Source of the DNA: Ga0077555 sp963761475
GTDB lineage: Bacteria > Pseudomonadota > Alphaproteobacteria > Rhizobiales > Hyphomicrobiaceae
Direction of reading: 5' to 3'
Assembly (NCBI GenBank): GCA_963761475.1
Contig: CAVXGT010000013.1
Span: 186,001 to 250,000, forward strand
DNA: 64,000 nucleotides
The position numbers and the translations under genes are program-made. Shown piece after piece: positions 26,520-35,381 of the stretch; positions within the stretch are counted from its first letter, which is position 1, and each line of letters begins with the position of its first letter. The notes under the pieces are model-generated. The model saw nothing but the letters and a program-made list of their open reading frames with translations, did not search any database and was not told where the DNA came from.

Positions 26520-26888
26520 TCAGGCCTTGGGCTTGACCTGGATGATGGCCCGACGATGCGTGCCTGCACCGACCATCTTCTCGTCGTCCTTGGCTTCGAC
26601 ATTGAAGGTGAGCTTGCGCCCGTCGATCCCGGTGAGCTCGGCACGAACGGTGACAGTCTTACCCTTGGGGGTCGCAGCGAAGTGCTTGACGTTGACTTCG
26701 AAGCCGACGGTGGTGTGGCCTTCGGGCAGGTGTGCTTGCACGGCCTCGATGCCGGCGCGCTCCATCAGCCCGATCATGGAGGGCGTAGAGAAAACGCCGT
26801 CGCCGCCCACGTGCTTGACGACGAGGCTATCGTCCACCACGCGGACGATTTCGGCAGACATTCCAACTTTCAGGTTCTCGCTGGCCAT
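26520..26888 (-). CDS. FlK-type hot-dog thioesterase
   Basis: A 122-residue hot-dog-fold thioesterase similar to fluoroacetyl-CoA thioesterase FlK. The presumptive catalytic residues Thr35 (in FSTPSM), Glu43 (in LMERAG) and His69 (in NVKHF) have exactly the spacing of FlK Thr42, Glu50 and His76. The true substrate is unknown; it may hydrolyse an inhibitory or dead-end acyl-CoA. AAGGAG precedes the ATG. It lies between the two formate dehydrogenase subunit genes with gaps of 36 and 39 bases, so it is almost certainly co-transcribed with them. Confidence 0.88.
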   Translation of the reverse strand: MASENLKVGMSAEIVRVVDDSLVVKHVGGDGVFSTPSMIGLMERAGIEAVQAHLPEGHTTVGFEVNVKHFAATPKGKTVTVRAELTGIDGRKLTFNVEAKDDEKMVGAGTHRRAIIQVKPKA

Positions 26889-26924
26889 CGCTCGCTCCTT
26901 ATCGAATCCGCGCCGGGCAGGCTT

Positions 26925-28646
26925 TCAAGCCAAGTCCTCGGGAAAATACTTTATCACGCTTCTCAGAGGGTTGGGCGCAGCTTGGCCCAGACCGCAGATC
27001 GAAGCGTCGGCCATGACCTGGGCGAGGTCTGCCAGGAGTTGGCGGTCCCAATTGCCCGCGGCCATGAGTTGCACTGCCTTCTCGGTGCCGTTGCGGCAGG
27101 GCGTACACTGGCCACAGCTTTCGTCCTCGAAGAACCGCATGAGGTTCAAGGCCACGTCCTTCATGTCGTCTCGATCGGAGAGGATCACGACGGCATGACT
27201 GCCAACGAAACTCCCGTGCTTTTCGAGCTGGCCAAAATCGAGGGGGATGTCGGCCATCGTTGCCGGGAGGATGCCACCGGATGCGCCGCCTGGCAGATAG
27301 CCCTTGAAGGCGTGGCCGTCGGCCATTCCCCCGCAGAGCGCGATCAAGTCGCTTGCGGTCGAGCCGGCGGCGGTCAGCACGACACCGGGAGACTTGACGC
27401 GACCGGAGACCGAGTAGGACCTAAGCCCTTTGGCGCCGTTTCTGCCTTGGTCTGCGAACCAAGCGGCACCCTTATCCAGGATCTCGGGGATCCAATAGAG
27501 GGTTTCGATGTTGTTGACGAGAGTGGGGCGGCCGAAGATGCCGACTTGGGCGACGTAGGGCGGCCGGTGGCGGGGGAGGCCGCGCTTGCCCTCGATCGAT
27601 TCGATCATGGCGGATTCTTCGCCACAGATGTAGGCGCCCGCGCCACGTCGCAGGTGGACCTTGGTGTTGGCGACCAAGCCTTCCTGCTCCACCCGGCCCA
27701 GCGCCTCGGCCAGGATCTGCCGGGCGGCCGGGTATTCATCTCGCAGATAGAGGTAAACGTCGGTCGCCTCGACGGCCCACGCGGCAATCAGCATGCCTTC
27801 GATGAAAGCGTGCGGATTGGTCTCGAGGTAGTGGCGGTCCTTGAACGTTCCAGGCTCGCCTTCATCGCCATTGACGGCCATCAGGCGTGGACCCGCCTCG
27901 GCGCGCACGAGGCCCCATTTGCGGCCGGTTGGAAATCCGGCGCCACCGAGGCCGCGCAGGCCGCCATCGGAGAGTGTCGCAATCACACCCTCCGGCTTGA
28001 GTTCGCCGCTCATGCAGCGCTCGAGCACGGCGTAGCCGCCGCGGGCGCGGTAGGCGTCATAGCCCTGGTGGAGAGGGACTTCGGCGTGGGTGTCGCCGGC
28101 CAATGCCCGCTCCTTGATGACTGCGAAGGTGGCGTGATCGACATGGGCGTGGCCGATATGAGCAACCGGTGCGGTGTGGCAGGAACCAAGGCAGGGCGCC
28201 CGGACGACACGCACGCCCGGAAGAGCCTCGGCCTGCAGTTCCTCCAACAGGCGGGCGCCGCCAGCCAGCATGCACGATAGACTGTCGCAGACCCGAACCG
28301 TCACGGGCTCGGGGCGGCTTTCGCCATCGCCAACGACGTCGAAGTGAGCGTAGAACGTCGCGACCTCGTAGACTTCCGCCATGGAGATGCGGAGCGCTTC
28401 GGCGAGGCCCTGGAGGAGGCCCGCCGGCAGGCATCCCTCCGCATCCTGGATCAGGTGCAGGTACTCGATCAGCAGCGCCCGCTCGTATGGGCCGGGGCCA
28501 ATCAGGTCGCGGACGCGGCCGGCGTCGGCTACGGAGAGGACACGGCCCTTTGGATGGAGGGGCGCCGAACGTCGGCCGGCACCTGGATGCACGCGCCCGC
28601 CACGCCCGCTGCCGCCACCATTGCCACCACCCCGCGTTTCACTCAT
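26925..28646 (-). CDS. NAD-dependent formate dehydrogenase, beta subunit (NuoE-NuoF fusion)
   Basis: The 573-residue protein fuses a NuoE-like thioredoxin-fold [2Fe-2S] domain (about residues 40-185, cysteines in VCDSLSC and PCLGSC) to a NuoF-like flavin domain (from about 215) with the FMN/NAD motif 'GLGGAGFPTGRKWG', 'NGDEGEPGTFKDR' and a C-terminal [4Fe-4S] site in 'ESCGQCTPCRNG' plus a later Cys. It passes electrons from the alpha subunit to NAD+. This fused beta subunit is the arrangement of the W-containing FDH1 of Methylorubrum. The first 30 residues are Gly/Arg-rich. The ATG at 28646 is chosen over upstream starts because AAGGA precedes it and NuoE homology follows. Confidence 0.93.
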   Translation of the reverse strand: MSETRGGGNGGGSGRGGRVHPGAGRRSAPLHPKGRVLSVADAGRVRDLIGPGPYERALLIEYLHLIQDAEGCLPAGLLQGLAEALRISMAEVYEVATFYAHFDVVGDGESRPEPVTVRVCDSLSCMLAGGARLLEELQAEALPGVRVVRAPCLGSCHTAPVAHIGHAHVDHATFAVIKERALAGDTHAEVPLHQGYDAYRARGGYAVLERCMSGELKPEGVIATLSDGGLRGLGGAGFPTGRKWGLVRAEAGPRLMAVNGDEGEPGTFKDRHYLETNPHAFIEGMLIAAWAVEATDVYLYLRDEYPAARQILAEALGRVEQEGLVANTKVHLRRGAGAYICGEESAMIESIEGKRGLPRHRPPYVAQVGIFGRPTLVNNIETLYWIPEILDKGAAWFADQGRNGAKGLRSYSVSGRVKSPGVVLTAAGSTASDLIALCGGMADGHAFKGYLPGGASGGILPATMADIPLDFGQLEKHGSFVGSHAVVILSDRDDMKDVALNLMRFFEDESCGQCTPCRNGTEKAVQLMAAGNWDRQLLADLAQVMADASICGLGQAAPNPLRSVIKYFPEDLA

Positions 28647-28952
28647 GACTGCTTTTTCCTTGCCCTTATCGGGTATCAAAAGGCCTTCGTCCTGCCAATT
28701 AGGTAGCATGGATTGGGGGGCTGTCGAGAGACAGGCTGCGGCGGCGTCGGTTCGGGACCGGCACCAATGTCGTGGAGGCATAATGTCGTTGTGTCGTTGT
28801 GCGTCAACGAGAGTGGTTGTCGGCAGCAGGGCGCACCATATAGAGCTTTGGCGCGAAGTTCCGGCTCTGGAGGAACCTCACGCACCCGTCGTATCGAAGC
28901 GCGTTGCCGTCATGGCTGCGCGCTATTTTTGGGATCAGAAGGACTGCCAAGC
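28647..28952 (+). other. divergent intergenic region, fdh beta / terC
   Basis: About 300 bases separate the divergent start codons of the formate dehydrogenase beta gene and terC, so promoters for both must lie here. TerC-family genes are often under the manganese yybP-ykoY riboswitch; I looked for its conserved elements and could not recognise them. A short imperfect direct repeat (gtcgttgtgtcgttgtg, about 28787-28803) is the only structure noted. Confidence 0.4.
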
Positions 28953-29711
28953 ATGGATTTGTTTGCCACCGAGGTGGTCGCCTGGTTGACCCAAACCTTT
29001 GCTGCGGCGGGATCACCGACGTTCGGCCCGGGTCCGGACTTCGGCCATCTCTGGAAGCTGATCGTCGCTGACTTCTCGGACATCACATCGCCGTCGGCCA
29101 TGACCGCCTTTCTGCAGGTGTTGATGATCGACATCGTGCTCGCCGGCGACAACGCCATCGTGGTCGGCGCCTTGGCGGCTGGCCTTCCACCCGAGCAGCG
29201 CCGCAAAGTTATTGTCATCGGCATCGTGGCCGCATTGGTGCTGCGTGTCGTGTTCGCGCTGTTCGTTTCGCAACTCTTGCAGATCGTCGGCCTGTTGTTT
29301 GCTGGCGGACTTTTGCTGTTTTGGGTGGCCTGGAGGATGTGGCGCGAAATGCACCACTTGGGCGAATCCCCGGGATCGGAGGAAGTGCAGGGCGACGAGA
29401 GTTCGGGATTGAGGCCGGCCAAGAGCTTTGCCAGTGCCGCCTGGGCCGTTGCACTTGCCGACGTCTCGATGAGCCTCGACAACGTGCTGGCCGTCGCCGG
29501 CGCCGCACGCGAGCATCCGGGCATCCTGATGGTCGGCCTCGTGGTCGCGGTGGCACTGATGGGGGTGGCCGCCAACTACATCGCCAAATACATCGAGCGT
29601 TACCGGTGGATCGCCTGGGTCGGCCTTGTCGTGATCCTCTGGGTGGCCCTCAAGATGTGCTACGAGGGCTGGTTCGAGGTCATGCCGCATGTCAAAGCCC
29701 TCATGGGCTGA
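28953..29711 (+). CDS. TerC-family integral membrane protein
   Basis: A 252-residue membrane protein of the TerC/Alx family, linked to metal (manganese) homeostasis and tellurite resistance. The two inverted halves each carry the diagnostic acidic motif: 'IVLAGDNAIVVG' in the first and 'ADVSMSLDNVLAVAG' in the second. About seven hydrophobic segments are visible, with a cytoplasmic loop rich in Glu/Ser in between. The long upstream open frame is ignored; ATG at 28953 has AAGGA nine bases before it. Confidence 0.93.
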   Translation: MDLFATEVVAWLTQTFAAAGSPTFGPGPDFGHLWKLIVADFSDITSPSAMTAFLQVLMIDIVLAGDNAIVVGALAAGLPPEQRRKVIVIGIVAALVLRVVFALFVSQLLQIVGLLFAGGLLLFWVAWRMWREMHHLGESPGSEEVQGDESSGLRPAKSFASAAWAVALADVSMSLDNVLAVAGAAREHPGILMVGLVVAVALMGVAANYIAKYIERYRWIAWVGLVVILWVALKMCYEGWFEVMPHVKALMG

Positions 29712-29824
29712 GGCTAGGCGGCGGATCGGTCAGCAACAGGTGTCGGCCGGGAGGTCGTGAGACTGGCTGCGGGCAGGCGCTGATGATCGCGCCTGCGATG
29801 GCCGAACGGGCGAACAGATCGCGA

Positions 29825-30121
29825 TCAGAACCACTTCGGCTGCCACCAATGCACCAGTGTGCGCATGTACTCCGGCGCCAGCAGGTAGGCGATACCCAGG
29901 ATTGCAATGACCGCGACGATGACCACCAGCACCGCACCATTAATCGGCATGCGGTAGCTGAGGCCGGTACCGGGTACGCCGAGCGTCACCATGCGCCGGC
30001 CGGTGCTGCCGACATTAACGGTCGCACCTTTGCCGCCGACGCTGGCGCTGATACCCGACTTCGACAGGTTGATGTAGACCCCGGGAAAGATCTTGATCCG
30101 CCTTTGGAAGCGAAGGCCCAT
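29825..30121 (-). CDS. DUF4236-domain protein with C-terminal membrane anchor
   Basis: A 98-residue protein. Residues 1-55 are a DUF4236 domain, recognisable from 'FRRRIKIFPGVYINLSKSGIS'-type sequence (here RFQRRIKIFPGVYINLS) and the Gly/Thr-rich strands following; residues 60-80 form a transmembrane helix, and a short aromatic tail ends the protein. The domain's function is unknown. AGGAA is well placed before the ATG at 30121. It is convergent with terC. Confidence 0.83.
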   Translation of the reverse strand: MGLRFQRRIKIFPGVYINLSKSGISASVGGKGATVNVGSTGRRMVTLGVPGTGLSYRMPINGAVLVVIVAVIAILGIAYLLAPEYMRTLVHWWQPKWF

Positions 30122-30242
30122 TGCTGTTCCTTTCCGATGCTGTTGCTTCTCGTCCCGGCCGCGCCGGCACGCACGCTGCACTCGGCATTGCTGTAGGTTT
30201 GGCTTGCCTTGCTATTAGCACGGCAGGCCACGAATTGCGAAC

Positions 30243-31674
30243 TTAGGACTTGATGCCAAAGAGATTTCCGAACCGACGGAGCTTCTCCTTCACTTGGCCG
30301 ACGGCGGTGCCGCGCTCGGCGAGCAATTCGGCTGCGGACTTGGCATCGGACAACTCCGTGTACTTGTCGCGATTGATCGTGTCGGCGTCCATGATGGCCT
30401 TGCGCTCAGGCTCGGTCAGCGGGCCCACGCGCGACATCGGTGGGCGGATGAGGGTGCGCTGGACGATCGAAGGCTCCCCCTTGTTGTGCAGGACCGACAC
30501 CAGCGCCTCGCCGACCTTGCAGCTCCTGGATGGCGCGCTCGGTATCGAGCGCGGGATTGGGACGGAAGGTCTCGGCTGCGGCCCGGATGGCCTTCTGCTC
30601 GCGGGGCGTGAAGGCGCGCAGCGCGTGTTGGATGCGGTTGCCGAGCTGGGCGGAAACGCGATCGGGCACATCGGCCGGGCTCTGGGTCACGTAGTAGACG
30701 CCGACGCCCTTGGAACGGATCAAGCGGGTCACCCGTTCGATCTGCTCGAGCACGGGCTGGCTTGCATCGTTGAAGAGGAGATGGGCCTCATCGAAGAGGA
30801 AGACGAGGACCGGCTTGTCGGGATCACCAATTTCGGGCAAACGCGCAAACAACTCCGATAGCAGCCAGAGCAGGAACGTGGCGTAGAGTTTCGGGGTATT
30901 CATCAGTTTGTCGGCGGCCAGCAGATTGATGACGCCGCGGCCATCGGGCGTGACGCGCATGAGGTCGGCGATGTCGAGGGCGGGCTCGCCGAAGAACTTG
31001 TCGGCTCCCTGCTCCTCCAGCACGAGCAGGCGACGCTGGATGACGCCAACGGTCTGCGGCGCGATATTGCCGTACTTCGAGCGCAGCTCACCGCGTTGCT
31101 GGCTGATCTCGTCGAGTACGGCGCGTAGATCGGCCAGGTTGCGGATCAGCATGCGCGGATTGGTGGCGCGCTCGTCCTCGGCCCAACGAAAGGCGATGTT
31201 GAGAACGCCCTCCTGCGGCTCGGTGAGCTCCAGGAGACGCGACAAGAGCACTGGCCCCATGCCGTCGATGGTGGCGCGAACAGGATGGCCGCGTTCGCCA
31301 TGAAGATCCCAGAACGAGACGGGGAACGAAGCGTTGCCGTAGCCGACGAGACCGATCTCCTTGGCCCGTTCGACCAGGACCGGTTTCATTGAGCCGGCAA
31401 TTGCAACGCCCGACAGGTCGCCCTTGATGTCGGGGGCGAAGACCGGGACGCCGGCGGCTGAGAAGCCTTCGGCGAGCACTTGCAGCGTTACCGTCTTGCC
31501 GGTGCCGGTGGCGCCAGTGATCAGGCCATGACGATTGGATAGCCTGAGCTCGATGGCTTCCGGCACCAACTGCGCGCCTTGGCGGCTGCAACCGAGCATA
31601 ACGGCACCATCCTGCACATAATCCTTTGGATCTGCGCCAGGGGCATTGGGTTCGTTGCTCGTCGTCTCGGACAT
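30243..31674 (-). pseudogene. HerA-like/DUF853 ATPase, frameshifted
   Basis: A helicase HerA-like P-loop ATPase (DUF853 family, about 470 residues when intact). Reading from the ATG at 31674, the Walker A GATGTGKT lies near residue 55, 'DIKGDLSGVA' follows and Walker B is 'LVFLFDEAHLLF'. After 'ERAIQEL' the frame changes: the expected continuation KVGEALVSVL lies in the -1 frame from about 30518 down to the stop at 30243. One extra base (G at 30519 on the plus strand) explains the break. Left uncorrected, the first frame ends at 30406 with an unrelated Arg/Pro tail. It is either a recent loss of the C-terminus or a base-call error. Confidence 0.85.
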
Positions 31675-32153
31675 CGTTGCTCACTCTCCCGTCCGTGGCT
31701 GGCCGGCCGCCAGCCTGGCAGTGTTGGAAGTGGCGCCCATTCACGCTGTGCGCCGCGGCTGTCATCCGGGCGAAGGCCCGGCACAATCGGTGCCCGGCTC
31801 TGCCGAATCGCCCGAATTAAGCCGAGTTGTGTCTGCCTCGATCGGCGCCGTCATGCAAACATGATCACAAAGGCGCCCAAAGGAAAGACTTCTGCAGTTT
31901 TGCGTGTGAACGCCGCTACGGGCTTCACATCTGTAGCACCGCGACCGGGGCGCTGCCGCGCTTCGGTTCGTTGTATTTGCGCCACTTATAGCGTTTGCGG
32001 CCGGCAGGCCGGGTTTGGCGCAGCCCATTTACCATCGCCCTAAGTCGGGGGGTGCTCCACTTCCAGCCAAAACGCGCTATACCGTGCTCAGTCCGGGAAG
32101 GATCCACGCAAAAGGCGCTACCGGGACACCGCCATGCCACTGGGAGGAAGACC
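31675..32153 (+). other. divergent intergenic region, HerA-like gene / ABC substrate-binding gene
   Basis: This stretch of 479 bases holds no credible gene. It separates the start of the HerA-like gene (minus) from the substrate-binding-protein gene (plus), so it must contain promoters for both. An imperfect inverted sequence (cccggcac..gtgcccgg, about 31777-31797) is visible, but it is not an obvious terminator. I recognise no riboswitch. Confidence 0.4.
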
Positions 32154-33341
32154 ATGAGTTTTGCCAAGCTGCCGATTTCTCGCCGTTCCGTCGTCAAAGG
32201 GGGCTTGGCGCTTGGCGCAGCCTCCAGCCTGCCAACGACATTCGCAATTGCCCAGACCAAGGCGCTCAAAGTCGGCCTGATGCTCCCCTATTCCGGTACT
32301 TTTGCGAAACTCGGCGAGAACATCGCCTCGGCGGTCGAACTGCTGGTCGCTGAAAAGGGCGGCAAGCTTGGTGGTCGCGAGATCGAATTCGTGCGGCTTG
32401 ATGATAAGTCCAAGCCGCCGAACGGACCGCAGAATGCCGAGCGCCTCGTCAAGCGCGATGGCGTCGACGTGCTGATCGGCACGGTGCATTCGGGCGTTCA
32501 GATGGGAATCCACAAGGTTGTGCGCGACAGCGGCACGCTGACGATCATTCCAAACGCCGGCGCCAACGACGTGACACGGCAACTGTGCGCGCCGAACGTC
32601 TTCCGTACCTCGTTCACCAACTGGCAGCCGGCGCACGGCATGGGCCTCGAACTCGGCAAGCGCGGAGTCAAGAAAGCAGCCTGGATCACCTGGGACTACG
32701 GCGCGGGCACGCAGTCGGCCGAGGGCTTCAAGGAGGGCCTCGAGAAGAGCGGCGGGCAGGTGGTCAAGGTGCTCACTCTGAAGTTTCCCGAGACCAACTT
32801 CCAGCCGCTGCTCGCGCAGATCTCCGGCCTCGGTGTCGATTATGTCGGCGCCTTCTTCGCTGGAGGTGGCGCGGTGCAGTTCGTCAAGGAATACAAGGCT
32901 GCGGGCATCAAGGTGCCGCTCGTTGGTTCGGGCTTCCTGACGGAAGGTGTGCTCGGTCCGCAGGGGGATGCAGCAGAAGGCATCGAAACAGCGCTGCATT
33001 ATGGCGATGGTCTGGACAACGCCAAGGACAAGTCATTCCGGGCTGCGTTCAAGGCGAAGACGGGGCGGGATGCCGACGTCTATGCCGTTCAGGGTTATGA
33101 CGCAGCCCAGTTGCTTGCCGTCGGCCTGGAAGCCGTCAAGGGCAAGTTCGACGACAAGGACGGGCTCTACAAAGCCATGCGTGCGGCCAAGATCGACAGC
33201 CCCCGCGGCGCCATCTCGATGTCTGCCTCCCAGAACGTGACGCAGAACATCTATCTGCGGAAGGCGACAGGCGGGCAGAACAAGGTGGTGGGCATTGCGG
33301 CGGCAGACCTTGCCGACCCCGGCACCGGCTGCAAGCTCTGA
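32154..33341 (+). CDS. branched-chain-amino-acid-type ABC transporter substrate-binding protein
   Basis: A 395-residue periplasmic type I solute-binding protein of the LivJ/AmiC-like family. The N-terminus carries a Tat-like signal (SRRSVVKGG, then a hydrophobic stretch to FAIAQ). The mature part starts 'LKVGLMLPYSGTFAKLGENI', typical of this family, and continues with 'VDVLIGTVHSGVQMGIHKV' and 'VYAVQGYDAAQLLAVGLEAVKG'. The ligand could be an amino acid, amide, urea or aromatic acid. GGGAGGAAG precedes the ATG at 32154. It heads the operon of the permease and ATPase genes that follow. Confidence 0.93.
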   Translation: MSFAKLPISRRSVVKGGLALGAASSLPTTFAIAQTKALKVGLMLPYSGTFAKLGENIASAVELLVAEKGGKLGGREIEFVRLDDKSKPPNGPQNAERLVKRDGVDVLIGTVHSGVQMGIHKVVRDSGTLTIIPNAGANDVTRQLCAPNVFRTSFTNWQPAHGMGLELGKRGVKKAAWITWDYGAGTQSAEGFKEGLEKSGGQVVKVLTLKFPETNFQPLLAQISGLGVDYVGAFFAGGGAVQFVKEYKAAGIKVPLVGSGFLTEGVLGPQGDAAEGIETALHYGDGLDNAKDKSFRAAFKAKTGRDADVYAVQGYDAAQLLAVGLEAVKGKFDDKDGLYKAMRAAKIDSPRGAISMSASQNVTQNIYLRKATGGQNKVVGIAAADLADPGTGCKL

Positions 33342-33420
33342 CGGCGCTTGGAAACAGCAACGGTGGCGGCTGGGGCGGTAGACTGCCCCCTGCCGCCACG
33401 GTTTGCCGTATCCACCTGAG

Positions 33421-34323
33421 ATGACCGGCTTCATCGCGCAACTTTTGAACGGCCTGCAATTCGGCCTCCTGCTCTTCCTCGTGGCGAGCGGGTTGACGCT
33501 GGTGTTCGGCGTCATGGGCATCATCAACCTCGCTCACGGCTCCTTGTTCATGCTGGGGGCCTACGCGGCCTTCTTGCTGGGCAAAGCCACCGGCTCGCTG
33601 TGGCTGGCTCTACCGATCGGGATCGCGGGCGGCGCGCTCGCCGGCGCCATCCTGGAATGGACGCTCTTTCGCCATTTCGCCCGGCGCGAGCATCTCGACC
33701 AGGTCATGCTGACCTTTGCCCTGATCTTGCTGGCAGAAGAGTTGCGCTGGCTGATTGCGGGCAACGATTTCCATGCCGTTGGCATACCCGCGGCGCTCGA
33801 CTTCTCGGTGCCGGTGACCAAGGGGTTTGCCTACTCGGCCTATCGGTTCGCCGTCATTGGAATCTGCCTGGCTCTGGCGGCGATCATGTTCTGGTGGATC
33901 GAGCGGACGCGCTTTGGCGCGGTGATCCGAGCTGCGGCGGAGAACCCTGAAATCGTCGACGTGCTCGGCATCGATGCGCGGCGGGTGCATCTGATCGTTT
34001 TCGCCATTGGCACTGCACTTGCCGTGGCGGCGGGCATGCTGGCGGCTCCCCTCACCTCGGTCTATCCCGGCATGGGAGACGGGTTGCTGATCATCTCCTT
34101 CGTCGTGGTCGTGATCGGGGGGCTCGGCTCGATCTCCGGGGCGTTCTGGGCGGCGCTGCTGATCGGTATTGTGGACACGCTCGGGAAGGCCTATGGGCCG
34201 GCGTTCCAGGGCACGGGGCCGGTGGGTACGCTGATTGCGGCGATGTCGGGCTCGAGTGTCTATCTGCTGATGATCGGGGTGCTGCTGTGGCGGCCGGCTG
34301 GTCTCTTCGGAGAGAGGACATGA
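33421..34323 (+). CDS. livH: branched-chain-type ABC transporter permease LivH
   Basis: A 300-residue inner-membrane permease of the LivH family with eight or so hydrophobic segments. The start 'FIAQLLNGLQFGLLLFLVASGLTLVFGVMGIINLAHG' region (split here by conserved Gly and Asn) and the EAA-like segment 'AAAENPEIVDVLGIDARRV' are characteristic; 'VVIGGLGSISGAFWAALLIG' ends the core. It pairs with LivM to form the pore. Start ATG at 33421; a TTG at 33403 is possible. The stop overlaps the livM start (ATGA). Confidence 0.93.
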   Translation: MTGFIAQLLNGLQFGLLLFLVASGLTLVFGVMGIINLAHGSLFMLGAYAAFLLGKATGSLWLALPIGIAGGALAGAILEWTLFRHFARREHLDQVMLTFALILLAEELRWLIAGNDFHAVGIPAALDFSVPVTKGFAYSAYRFAVIGICLALAAIMFWWIERTRFGAVIRAAAENPEIVDVLGIDARRVHLIVFAIGTALAVAAGMLAAPLTSVYPGMGDGLLIISFVVVVIGGLGSISGAFWAALLIGIVDTLGKAYGPAFQGTGPVGTLIAAMSGSSVYLLMIGVLLWRPAGLFGERT

Positions 34324-35381
34324 CGGGGCGCGCGCGCATGCTGCCTGCGACCCGACTGGGTTGGGCGCTGGTGTGGGCGGGCTTTGCGGCCCTGGCGGCG
34401 CTACCGCTAGTGGCATCGCCGTTCTACGTGGGCCTCGTCACAACGGCGATGATCGCTTCGATGCTGGCGCTGAGCCTGCAAATCCTGGTAGGTGCAACGG
34501 GCTTGGTCAGCCTTGGGCACGGCGCCTTCTATGGGCTTGCCGCCTACGTCGTCTACCTGATCTCGCCGGAGGGCGCCGCCAAACCAATCTGGCTGACACT
34601 GCCCGCGGCCATGTTGGCCGCTGGCGTCGTCGCCGCGCTCGTCGGCCTGGTGGCGTTGCGGACCAAGGGCTTCTTCTTCCTGATGGTGACGCTTGCCTTC
34701 GGCCAGCTCATCTATTTCGTATTCCACGACACCAAACTCGGCGGGGGCACGGACGGAGCTTATCTCGCCCGGCCCCTGCTTTCGGCCTTTGGCGCGGAGC
34801 TGGATCCCCGATCCCTGCCGCGCGCCTATCGGCCATGGGTCGCCTACTATGTCGCGCTCGTGCAGCTCATCGCGATGTTCGGTCTGCTGGCGATGCTGGT
34901 CCGATCGATGCTGGGGCGCGTCCTCGAAGGTATCCGTGTCAACGAGGGGCGGATGCAGGCGCTCGGTTACGACACCTTCCGCTACAAGCTGTTCGCCTTC
35001 ACGGCGGCTGGCACCATGGCGGGGGCTGCCGGTCACATGTGGGCGATGCAGTCGGGCTTCGTCAATCCGGAGCTGGTCGGCTGGCACCGCTCGGCCGAGG
35101 CCTTGCTGCACATCCTGCTCGGCGGCATCGGCACGCTCGCCGGTCCGATCGTCGGGGCCTTCGCCTACACCTTTCTCGACGACGTCGCGCAGCAGGTGAC
35201 GGAGCGCAAGCTGCTGGTCGAAGGGTTGGTCATCCTGGCGGCGGTGCTGTTGCTGAGGAATGGCATCACGGGCATCCGGGTGTTCGGGAAGGCTGACCCC
35301 GATGATGGTAGTCACGGCGATCCCGGGGTGACCTCGACCGGCGGCAACAGCGCGGAGAAGGAGGCTATCCGTCATGATTGA
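34320..35381 (+). CDS. livM: branched-chain-type ABC transporter permease LivM
   Basis: A 353-residue permease of the LivM family and the partner of LivH. It has about nine hydrophobic segments, the conserved 'LVSLGHGAFYGLAAY' and the cytoplasmic coupling segment 'LEGIRVNEGRMQALGYDTFRYKL', with a hydrophilic C-terminal tail. The ATG overlaps the livH stop by four bases and the gene overlaps the livG start by eight, so expression is translationally coupled. Confidence 0.93.
   Translation: MTGRARMLPATRLGWALVWAGFAALAALPLVASPFYVGLVTTAMIASMLALSLQILVGATGLVSLGHGAFYGLAAYVVYLISPEGAAKPIWLTLPAAMLAAGVVAALVGLVALRTKGFFFLMVTLAFGQLIYFVFHDTKLGGGTDGAYLARPLLSAFGAELDPRSLPRAYRPWVAYYVALVQLIAMFGLLAMLVRSMLGRVLEGIRVNEGRMQALGYDTFRYKLFAFTAAGTMAGAAGHMWAMQSGFVNPELVGWHRSAEALLHILLGGIGTLAGPIVGAFAYTFLDDVAQQVTERKLLVEGLVILAAVLLLRNGITGIRVFGKADPDDGSHGDPGVTSTGGNSAEKEAIRHD

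Noticed and set aside
26163..28280. Plus-strand open frame of about 700 codons
   Set aside because: Antisense to the thioesterase and formate dehydrogenase beta genes; no recognisable domain.
28647..28952. Possible yybP-ykoY manganese riboswitch before terC
   Set aside because: The conserved internal-loop sequences could not be identified; only the gene context suggested it.
30505..30530. Programmed ribosomal frameshift in the HerA-like gene
   Set aside because: No slippery heptamer or following stem is evident, and the family is not known to use frameshifting; a mutation or sequencing error is simpler.
31675..32153. Small minus-strand open frames in the spacer
   Set aside because: No start signal, no conserved features, and composition typical of non-coding high-GC spacer.
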